Shown here: one piece after another, positions 1 through 5,133 of the stretch
Layout of the letters: each line of letters starts with the position of its first letter
Position numbering within the stretch: the first letter of the stretch is position 1
Source of the DNA: JAICLL01 sp035252155
GTDB lineage: Bacteria; Planctomycetota; Planctomycetia; Pirellulales; JAICIG01
Length of the DNA: 6,860 nucleotides
Direction: 5' to 3'
NCBI GenBank assembly: GCA_035252155.1
Contig: DATFDL010000758.1
Location: forward strand, 1 to 6,860
Notes under the pieces: generated by a model
Told to the model about the DNA's origin: nothing
Databases searched by the model: none
Seen by the model: the letters and a program-made list of their open reading frames with translations, nothing else
Translations under genes and position numbers: made by a program

Positions 1-33
1 TGAGGGGCGAATTGACGTCGAATCGCAGTTCGC

Positions 34-55
34 GGAACGCCACGGAGGGCGTTCC
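34..55. repeat. Short palindromic repeat (REP-like hairpin)
   Basis: An 8-bp perfect inverted repeat, GGAACGCC (34-41) and GGCGTTCC (48-55), is separated by a 6-base loop and followed by CCTACAG. It lies 26 bases before the start of the first gene. Elements of this form, GC-rich with GGAACG arms and a CCTACAG tail, are in my recollection scattered between genes in planctomycete genomes. That is memory, not a search. There is no U-tract after the stem on either strand, so a REP-type dispersed repeat fits better than an intrinsic terminator. Confidence 0.5.
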
Positions 56-81
56 CTACAGAGCAAACAGGTGGTCGCACG

Positions 82-606
82 ATGACTGATCTGACATTAC
101 TGGAAGCCGGCCTGCCCTCGATCGAGTTTCGTCGCATTTCCGATCGATACTCACATCAGATCTTCACTGGCCAAGGCGGTCAGCGACGCTTATTGCTGGA
201 ATCCGTCGAAGGCGGCGGCGATGACCCGTGGCCGCCCAGCCCGCCGCTGCAAGAGTTGCACATCGAGCGGCAAGCCGACGGCCGACAAGTGGCGTTGCTG
301 GTGGGCCGGGCAGGGCGGAGCCATTGGTCGCTCAGCGTCGAAGCGTTCGAGAACCGGCTGGTGTTCGATGCCGCTTGCCGGCTCAGCGCGGAAGCCGAAT
401 GGCTGGGAAGCAGCTATCGCGCGCCGACTGGTGCGGAAATCAGCAACGACGGTGCGACGTTTGCCGGCGGTTTGCTGCGGATCTTATCGGCGACGGGCGA
501 GGGCACCATCATCTCCGACTATGGCGTTGTGCGAATTCATGCTGAGCGCCAGGCCGCGACTGGCCCGCGAACGGTTCGCTGGCAATATGCCATTGAGGCA
601 TCGTAA
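82..606 (+). CDS. Conserved-looking hypothetical protein, 174 aa
   Basis: The function is not recognised. The ATG at 82 is preceded by AGGTGG seven bases upstream, a reasonable ribosome binding site. The protein has no signal peptide or membrane segment and should be cytoplasmic. It has a proline-rich stretch (WPPSPPLQ, residues 50-57) followed by alternating short hydrophobic segments (ALLVG 71-75, HWSLSVE 81-87, RLVFDAACR 92-100) and a C-terminal part with FAGGLLRIL (127-135) and WQYAIEAS at the end, suggesting a compact mainly beta fold. The WPPSPPLQ and VGxAGxSHWS blocks look like family signatures, and I have the impression of similar proteins in other planctomycetes, without a named domain. 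It is convergent with purF, and the stop codons are separated only by a hairpin. Codon use matches the neighbours. It is confidently a gene; its role is unknown. Confidence 0.8.
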   Translation: MTDLTLLEAGLPSIEFRRISDRYSHQIFTGQGGQRRLLLESVEGGGDDPWPPSPPLQELHIERQADGRQVALLVGRAGRSHWSLSVEAFENRLVFDAACRLSAEAEWLGSSYRAPTGAEISNDGATFAGGLLRILSATGEGTIISDYGVVRIHAERQAATGPRTVRWQYAIEAS

Positions 607-631
607 AACGGAATCCTTTGGAATTCCGTTT
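606..631. terminator. Hairpin between convergent genes, likely bidirectional terminator
   Basis: A perfect 9-bp stem, AAACGGAAT (606-614) with ATTCCGTTT (623-631), encloses an 8-base loop. It starts on the last base of the upstream TAA stop and ends on the first base of the opposing purF stop, so it occupies the whole gap between the convergent genes. The A/T pairs at the stem base give a short U-run in both directions (UUU on +, UUUU on -). The U-tracts are short, so termination may be modest. Its symmetric position strongly suggests it serves both transcripts. Confidence 0.6.
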
Positions 632-2208
632 CAGGTCAGCGCCTGCTCGGTCTCGTAAGTCCGGCGCTTGCCGTCAGAGCGAACGTTATCCAAGGCGACC
701 TGATAAAGCTGCTGGCCGCAATCCGTCGGATAATCGCCGGTGATGCAAGCCCGGCAAAGTTCATCGCGATCGAGCCCAATGGCCCGGGCGATCGACTCGA
801 CCGGCAGATAACGCAGCGAATCGGCCCCAAGCTGGTCCGCCATCCGCGCCTGCCCCTCTTCGGTCAGCCGCCCGTCTTCTAAAAACCGAGGAGCAAAAAG
901 CTCTTGGATGGTCGACATGTCGATTCCATAGAAGCACGGCGCGATGATCGGCGGGCAGGCCACCCGCACGTGAATCTCGCGGGCCCGGCCCAGCTCGCGG
1001 ATGCGGCTCAACAGCACTTTCATCGTCGTCGATCGAACGATCGAGTCTTCGACCAGCAGCACTCGCTTCTCTTCGAGCACTTCGCGTAGCGGCGTGTACT
1101 TGGCCTCGGCCTTCCGCTTGCGACTGTTCGAGCCTTCGATAAACGTGCGGCCTGTATAGCGATTGCGAATCAGCCCTTCCAACGAGGGAACGCCCAGTCG
1201 AAATGCCATGGCGTCGGCCGCGGCTTTGCTGGTGTCGGGCACGGGCACCACGATCGTGTCTTCGTCGATCGGCACGGTTTCGAGCCGGGCCAGCTCTTCG
1301 CCCAAGGCCTTACGCGATAGATAGACGCTACGGCCGTCCATCGTGCTGGCCACGTTGGCAAAATAAATCCACTCGAAGAAGCAATGTGCCGAGCGAGGGC
1401 TGGCCGCGAACCGCTCGATGTCGAACCGGCCTTCGCTGATGGTGATTGCATGGCCCGGCAGCAGCGACTTGATGTTTTCGGGCTTGAAGCCCAGATTCAG
1501 CAGCGCCACGCTCTCGCTGGCCGCGGCAAACAGCGGCGGCTGCCAGGCGTAGCTAAGCGGCTTGATGCCCAGCGGATCGCGGGCCACCAGCATATCGCCC
1601 AAGGCGTTCAAGAACGCCAGGCTATAGGCGCCGTCGAACCGCCGGGCGACATTTCGCCACATTTCGATCAGTGAGGGCCGTCGGTCGCCCGACAGCTCGC
1701 GGCTGATCTCGTGCATGATGATTTCGGTGTCGTTGTCGCGGGCCAGATGGTTATTGCCGTCGGCCAGCAGGTCGTGCCGCAGTTGCTGGTAGTTGGCCAG
1801 TTGGCCGTTGAAGGCGAAGCTGAACCACTTGTGCTTCTGCAGGTGGTGCCGCTCAAAGGGCTGGGCGTAGCTGCGGTCTTCGGCGCCGCAGGTGGCATAG
1901 CGGACATGCCCGATGGCGGCCCGGCCGGCGTATTCTTGCATCAGGCTTTCGGCCTTGCCGCGGTGGCTGAGCCGAAATACCTCGCTCACGCCCCCCAACT
2001 GCCGATAGGTGTCGATGAGCTGGTTGCGGTCGGGATGGAACGTGGTGAAGCCGGCCGACAGTTGCCCGCGGTTTTGAATGTCCAAGAGCATCCGCGGCAT
2101 GAGCCGCGAGATTTCTTCCGGCCCCTGTTCAGGGCAAAGCGGGCTGGTCGTATGGCCCGGCAGGTGGTAAATGGCCGCCACACCGCACTCGTGATGGAGT
2201 TCGCTCAT
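631..2208 (-). CDS. purF: Amidophosphoribosyltransferase (PurF), Fe-S propeptide type, divergent
   Basis: The enzyme makes 5-phosphoribosylamine from PRPP and glutamine, the first committed step of purine synthesis, in the cytoplasm. An N-terminal Ntn glutaminase domain (about 8-250) has the nucleophile Cys8 after a seven-residue propeptide ending in Glu, Arg47 in RGQ, GHVRYAT (100-106), Asn134-Gly135 and Asp160. The C-terminal PRTase domain has PVPDTS (322-327), RNRYTGRTFI (348-357) and the PRPP loop EDSIVRSTT (387-395). Cys276, Cys425, Cys485 and Cys488 match the four 4Fe-4S ligands of the Bacillus subtilis enzyme. I chose the ATG at 2208 because it leaves a short propeptide; an in-frame TTG at 2238 would add ten residues and has no better ribosome site. 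At 525 residues it is longer than typical (about 475-505), partly from some 14 extra residues before RGQ. Oddities: IQNRGQLSAG instead of LQHRGQ(E/D)SAG, Ser for Gly in the PRPP loop, and a changed flexible loop. Family assignment is secure; being the only PurF of the cell is not. Confidence 0.93.
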   Translation of the reverse strand: MSELHHECGVAAIYHLPGHTTSPLCPEQGPEEISRLMPRMLLDIQNRGQLSAGFTTFHPDRNQLIDTYRQLGGVSEVFRLSHRGKAESLMQEYAGRAAIGHVRYATCGAEDRSYAQPFERHHLQKHKWFSFAFNGQLANYQQLRHDLLADGNNHLARDNDTEIIMHEISRELSGDRRPSLIEMWRNVARRFDGAYSLAFLNALGDMLVARDPLGIKPLSYAWQPPLFAAASESVALLNLGFKPENIKSLLPGHAITISEGRFDIERFAASPRSAHCFFEWIYFANVASTMDGRSVYLSRKALGEELARLETVPIDEDTIVVPVPDTSKAAADAMAFRLGVPSLEGLIRNRYTGRTFIEGSNSRKRKAEAKYTPLREVLEEKRVLLVEDSIVRSTTMKVLLSRIRELGRAREIHVRVACPPIIAPCFYGIDMSTIQELFAPRFLEDGRLTEEGQARMADQLGADSLRYLPVESIARAIGLDRDELCRACITGDYPTDCGQQLYQVALDNVRSDGKRRTYETEQALT

Positions 2209-2255
2209 GGAATCGGTCGTTTGCCCGGTACGTTGCAAAACCCTGGACGCAAGTT

Positions 2256-2284
2256 ATTGTAGGCAAAGATGCTCGGGCTGCAAA
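2256..2284 (-). promoter_or_regulatory. Putative sigma70-type promoter for purF
   Basis: On the minus strand, TTTGCA (2284-2279) and TACAAT (2261-2256) are separated by 17 bases. These match the -35 box at four of six and the -10 box at five of six positions. Transcription would start near 2249, leaving a leader of about 40 bases before the purF ATG. The same TACAAT form occurs in the promoter of the small gene at 3867, which supports the assignment. No purine riboswitch or PurR-type operator is evident. Confidence 0.4.
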
Positions 2285-2408
2285 CCGTTCGCGGGCCGAA
2301 ATGCTTGAGGCGTCTCTCAGGCACCGCCAGAATCCCGCGTTTAGGCGACTTTTCGGCCACGACAGGGCTTATGCACTATAAAGAGATGGACAAGCAAGCC
2401 GTTACGGC

Positions 2409-2447
2409 ATGATGTCGCACTGCACCGCCTTGACGGCAACACCATGA
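2409..2447 (+). promoter_or_regulatory. Possible 12-codon upstream reading frame overlapping the proB start
   Basis: Tandem ATG codons at 2409 and 2412 open a frame encoding MMSHCTALTATP that stops at TGA 2445-2447. The proB ATG is at 2444, so stop and start share the ATGA overlap typical of translational coupling. proB has no Shine-Dalgarno sequence of its own just upstream, which makes coupling attractive. The small frame also lacks a clear ribosome site, and such a frame can arise by chance, so confidence is low. Its last codon before the stop is proline (CCA). Confidence 0.22.
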
Positions 2448-3622
2448 CTTCATCCTTGCGCCAGAAGGTGGCCGCCGCTGCGGAACTAATCGTGGTCAAG
2501 GTCGGCACGCGTGTGCTGACGCGACCCGACGGCATGCTCAACGAGCCGCGCATCGCCCACCTGGCCGAAGAACTGCACCAGATCCTTGACGCTGGCCACA
2601 AAGTGGTGCTGGTTAGCTCGGGCGCGGTTGGCGCCGGCATGGGCGCCCTGGGCCTCACGCAACGTCCGCGCGATCTTGACCATCTGCAAGCGGTGGCCGC
2701 CGTCGGGCAAAGCCGCCTGGTCGAAACCTACGACCGCTCGCTACGGGCCTACGGTCGGCACGCCGCCCAGGTATTGCTCACCGCCGACGATCTCGACGAC
2801 CGCACCCGGTATTTGAACGTCCGCAACACGCTGCGCACCATTCTCGAATATGGCGCGGTGCCCATCATCAACGAAAACGACACCGTCAGTGTAGAAGAGT
2901 TGCAAACCACCTTTGGCGACAACGACCGGCTGGCGGCGATGGTTACCAACCTGATCCGCGCCCCGCTGCTGGTGCTGCTTTCCGACGTCGAGGGGCTGTA
3001 CGACGGCGATCCGCACAGTGACGGCGCGCGGCTAATCCCCATAATCACCAAGCTCGACGACGCCACGATGGCTCTTGCTCGCGACCGAAAGACCGGCCTG
3101 AGCAAGGGCGGCATGGCCAGCAAGCTGGCGGCCGCCCGCATGGCGACGCTGGCCGGCGAAAACGTAATCATCGCCAGCGGTCGGCAGCCTGGCACGCTGG
3201 CCCGCATTTTGGCGGGCGAAGAAGCCGGCACGCTGTTCGTGGCCCAAGGGCAGACCATTCCTTCGTGGAAACGCTGGATCGGTTTCACCGCTCAGCCGCG
3301 CGGCGGCTTGGTGCTCGACGACGGCGCTCGCCGGGCAATCGAAAAACAGGGCCGCAGCCTGCTGGCCATAGGAGTGATCGACGTTGTCGGCGAATTTCAG
3401 AAAGGCGATGTCGTGGCCCTGCGCGACGCGGCGGGCTGTGAATTTGCAAGAGGGTTGACCAATTACGCTTCGGCCGAGATCGCCCGCATCAAGGGACTGA
3501 AGACCGACGCCATTGCAGCCGCGCTCGGACATTGTCCGTATCAAGAGGTCATTCACCGCGACAACATGGCGGTTACAACAGGGTTCAGGGTTCAGGGTTC
3601 AGGGTTCAGCGGTGCGGGTTGA
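2444..3622 (+). CDS. proB: Glutamate 5-kinase (ProB) with C-terminal PUA domain
   Basis: The enzyme phosphorylates L-glutamate with ATP to gamma-glutamyl phosphate, the first and usually feedback-controlled step of proline synthesis, in the cytoplasm. The amino-acid kinase domain (about 14-260) shows LIVVKVGTRVLT (15-26), VLVSSGAVGAGMGALGL (55-71), LQAVAAVGQ (81-89), INENDTVSVEEL (142-153), FGDNDRLAAMVTNL (157-170), SDVEGLYDGDP (180-190) and GLSKGGMASKL (218-228), where canonical enzymes have GLGTGGMxTKL. A PUA domain follows (about 285-360). The ATG at 2444 starts 14 residues before the first strand, as expected; it lacks a Shine-Dalgarno sequence. The usual ending, near HRDNMAV (371-377), is followed by about 15 extra residues, TTGFRVQGSGFSGAG, translated largely from the heptamer array at 3581-3608. 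No proA is adjacent; the gene is divergent from purF and convergent with the small gene downstream. Confidence 0.96.
   Translation: MTSSLRQKVAAAAELIVVKVGTRVLTRPDGMLNEPRIAHLAEELHQILDAGHKVVLVSSGAVGAGMGALGLTQRPRDLDHLQAVAAVGQSRLVETYDRSLRAYGRHAAQVLLTADDLDDRTRYLNVRNTLRTILEYGAVPIINENDTVSVEELQTTFGDNDRLAAMVTNLIRAPLLVLLSDVEGLYDGDPHSDGARLIPIITKLDDATMALARDRKTGLSKGGMASKLAAARMATLAGENVIIASGRQPGTLARILAGEEAGTLFVAQGQTIPSWKRWIGFTAQPRGGLVLDDGARRAIEKQGRSLLAIGVIDVVGEFQKGDVVALRDAAGCEFARGLTNYASAEIARIKGLKTDAIAAALGHCPYQEVIHRDNMAVTTGFRVQGSGFSGAG
3581..3608. repeat. Four tandem copies of heptamer GGGTTCA inside the proB 3' end
   Basis: Four perfect head-to-tail copies of GGGTTCA run from 3581 to 3608, 14 bases before the proB stop at 3620. 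A 7-bp unit changes the reading frame with each gain or loss, so copy-number change would alter the ProB tail and the stop used; three units (21 bp) restore frame and encode the period-seven peptide GFRVQGS. Such GGTTCAG runs are, from memory, common between planctomycete genes. Confidence 0.85.
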
Positions 3623-3684
3623 GACTCATACGGCTAATCGTCCACGATTTGCATTCTGACTCTGGAGATGCGTTTTGCCGGGGC

Positions 3685-3867
3685 CTATGAAGCACGGCTT
3701 CGCGCGGCAGTCTCAAGCATCCGGGCCTGGCCGCGATAGCGTTCGGCCCGAAGCAAAAACCGCTTCTGCCGCGGCTTGCTGCCCGACTGGCGAGCCAGGC
3801 TCTCGTATTTTTCGGCCAGATCGCGTTTTACTTCGATCAGGGATTTCTTCTTCGGCGGAGTGCTCAT
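3685..3867 (-). CDS. Small basic protein of unknown function, 60 aa
   Basis: No named family is recognised. The reading is supported by a strong ribosome binding site (GAAAGGAAAC directly before the ATG at 3867) and a promoter-like sequence upstream. The protein is rich in Lys and Arg (about one third of residues), with a charged start (PPKKK, 5-9) and a likely helical body, SLIEVKRDLAEKYESLAR (9-26), a short KPRQKR linker (31-36), then a second helix, LLRAERYRGQARMLETAA (38-55). This suggests a two-helix hairpin that could bind nucleic acid or ribosomes, which is only inference. I have an impression of similar 60-70-residue proteins in other planctomycetes. It is convergent with proB (62-base gap) and downstream of the nested palindrome. 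The opposite-strand reading at 3675-3887 lacks these translation signals and is taken as a shadow. Confidence 0.72.
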   Translation of the reverse strand: MSTPPKKKSLIEVKRDLAEKYESLARQSGSKPRQKRFLLRAERYRGQARMLETAARSRAS

Positions 3868-3906
3868 GTTTCCTTTCTCATAAATGAAGCGCTCTTGTGT
3901 GCGAGC

Positions 3907-3937
3907 ATTGTAATCGCTCGGGCGAGAGCGTTGTCAA
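3907..3937 (-). promoter_or_regulatory. Promoter of the small basic gene with internal palindrome
   Basis: On the minus strand, a perfect TTGACA (3937-3932) and a TACAAT (3912-3907) are separated by 19 bases, slightly longer than the usual 17. Transcription would begin near 3900 and leave about 33 bases before the ATG at 3867, including the strong ribosome site. Between the boxes lies an inverted repeat, CGCTC (3915-3919) and GAGCG (3926-3930), with a 6-base centre; this is a possible operator. A long spacer with a central palindrome is a layout used by MerR-type activators, but no regulator gene is in the window. Confidence 0.45.
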
Positions 3938-3952
3938 GGGCTTGTATACGAA

Positions 3953-4087
3953 GGTGGTGTCCTAATAGCATGGTGCCACTTCGCAAAGTGACACTAACCC
4001 GAAGCGTGAGCGAGGCAGAATCGTCACATTTCCTCGCTTACGCTTCGGGTTAGTATGGGGCCAGCACCACACTATTAGGACACCACC
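3953..4087. mobile_element. 135-bp nested inverted-repeat element, MITE-like or large REP
   Basis: The outer ends are a perfect 16-bp inverted repeat, GGTGGTGTCCTAATAG (3953-3968) against 4072-4087. The match continues to 24 bp (3953-3976 against 4064-4087) with two mismatches. Inside is a second pair of 23-bp arms (3993-4015 against 4032-4054) beginning ACTAACCCGAAGCG, with one difference that would be a G-U pair in RNA, around a 16-base loop. The left arm alone carries an extra small hairpin (CACTT-CGCA-AAGTG, 3977-3990). There is no reading frame for a transposase and I see no clear target-site duplication. It sits between the stop of the CPBP gene and the promoter of the small gene. The GAAGCG-type core is, from memory, a frequent planctomycete repeat. 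A non-autonomous mobile element is the best guess; a transcription-blocking hairpin is the alternative. Confidence 0.65.
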
Positions 4088-4112
4088 CATAGGAAAGTCG
4101 AGCCTTGAAGCA

Positions 4113-4913
4113 TCACGCGGCACGGTCGACGTGCGCCAGCGGCAGCAGCGCCAGGCTGCAGGCGTTCAAGCAAAAATGGACGACGATCGAAGGCAACAAG
4201 CGATGCGTGCGCTGATAAAGCCAGCCCAGGCCCAGCGAGAAAAAAAAGAGCGTCACCGGCGCCATACCGTGCCCCCAGTGCATGACCGCAAAGAAAAGCG
4301 AAGTAAATATGATCGCCCCATGATTCCAGCCGCGCGCTTCGAGCCAGCCTTGCAGCAAGCCGCGAAAAAAGAACTCTTCGGCCGGAGGGGCGACCACCAC
4401 CGCCGATAGACCGGCCAGCACGTACAACCAGCCGCTGGGAGCTTTGCCCAGGGCTTCGATGATCGGGTGTTGTTGAGAACTGAATTGCGACAAGAAAAGC
4501 TGCAAGGCATAGACCGGCGCGCTGAGCGCCGCAAAGGCCACGAGGCCAATCCGCACGTCGCGGCCGAGCGAATCCCTGCGCCACCCCAAATCGCTTGCCT
4601 CAGCCCCAGTCCGGCGCACAAGCCAAATCAAGGCGAAGCCGATGGTCAATGCGTTGGCCGACGCCCCGGCCGCCATGGCCACCTCATCTTTAATCGGTCC
4701 ACGGCCGTCGCCGATGGCCGACGAAAAGGCCGCCGCAAACAGGCCAATCGCGGCCGCGAAAAACACGGCGATTACCAGCAGGTCGGCCCCCTGCCATGGC
4801 ACGGGTCGCCGCGGCTCGTGAGCGACGAGCGGCTCGCCCCGGCTGACTCGCGCCGCCGCCCACGCCCACGCCAGCAGGCTGAAACTCCCGAGCACCGCCG
4901 CGAAGTATTGCAT
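4113..4913 (-). CDS. CPBP family intramembrane metalloprotease
   Basis: This is a predicted cytoplasmic-membrane zinc protease of the CPBP (CAAX protease / bacteriocin-processing, Abi) family. In the 266-residue form the three family motifs are present: EEFFFR (Glu179-Glu180, Arg184), FAVMH (208-212, His212) and HFCLN (His246, Asn250). About seven or eight hydrophobic segments are visible, near 3-22, 41-62, 77-99, 120-140, 161-177, 199-211, 218-233 and 240-259. I chose the ATG at 4913 because GGGAG stands five bases before it and the first membrane segment begins at once; an in-frame ATG at 4952 would add 13 polar residues and has no good ribosome site. Bacterial members serve in prenyl-protein-like processing, bacteriocin maturation or immunity and sigma-factor regulation, and the substrate here cannot be told. 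No peptide, bacteriocin or anti-sigma gene is adjacent. The gene is divergent from the secreted glycine-rich protein. Confidence 0.88.
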   Translation of the reverse strand: MQYFAAVLGSFSLLAWAWAAARVSRGEPLVAHEPRRPVPWQGADLLVIAVFFAAAIGLFAAAFSSAIGDGRGPIKDEVAMAAGASANALTIGFALIWLVRRTGAEASDLGWRRDSLGRDVRIGLVAFAALSAPVYALQLFLSQFSSQQHPIIEALGKAPSGWLYVLAGLSAVVVAPPAEEFFFRGLLQGWLEARGWNHGAIIFTSLFFAVMHWGHGMAPVTLFFFSLGLGWLYQRTHRLLPSIVVHFCLNACSLALLPLAHVDRAA

Positions 4914-5036
4914 CAAAACTCCCGTCTCTGGCCAACGGCGGCCATGGCTCATGGTTGCATGCCGCCCGTTTTATTCGGAACGTCCCGTGAAGGCCATCCT
5001 GCCCTTACCAGTCGGGCGTTTTTTACCAGGATTTTC

Positions 5037-5066
5037 TTGGACTTGCGGCCCGGCTTCGGTTAGTCT
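5037..5066 (+). promoter_or_regulatory. Weak candidate promoter for the glycine-rich protein gene
   Basis: TTGGAC (5037-5042) and TAGTCT (5061-5066) are separated by 18 bases and would give a start near 5074 with a 60-base leader before the ATG at 5134. Each box matches the sigma70 consensus at only three positions, so this is a weak call. Otherwise the 220-base divergent region 4914-5133 shows only a short GCCC/GGGC stem followed by a T-run near 5015-5024, which does not follow any plus-strand gene. Confidence 0.28.
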
Positions 5067-5133
5067 AAAGGACGGGTGCGCCGCTGGCTTGGCACAAATC
5101 GTTCGACAAACCATTCGTAGGAAAGATCGGAAC

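Noticed and set aside
12..17. TTGACG as a -35 box for the first gene
   Set aside because: No -10-like hexamer at a suitable distance; that position falls inside the GGAACGCC palindrome.
2206..2238. TTG at 2238 as the purF start
   Set aside because: It would place the catalytic Cys 18 residues in; the ATG at 2208 gives a seven-residue propeptide ending in Glu, in keeping with the processed family, and the TTG has its AGGG only two bases away, too close.
1711..2262. Plus-strand open frame of 183 codons over the purF N terminus
   Set aside because: It is antisense to a well-supported enzyme with conserved motifs; no ribosome site or recognisable domain.
2377..2382. TATAAA before proB as a -10 box
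   Set aside because: It resembles a -10 box and lies 61 bases before the ATG, but no acceptable -35 box is found 15-19 bases upstream, so it is not listed as a promoter.
2749..3556. Minus-strand frames across proB
   Set aside because: These are shadows of the proB reading frame; Ser/Arg/Ala-rich translations without domain features.
3581..3608. Heptamer array as a CRISPR or telomere-like array
   Set aside because: Only four contiguous 7-bp units without spacers, inside a coding end; this is a simple tandem repeat.
5010..5026. GCCC/GGGC stem followed by a run of T as a terminator
   Set aside because: The stem is only 4 bp with a 9-base loop and no plus-strand gene precedes it; the CPBP gene is read the other way.
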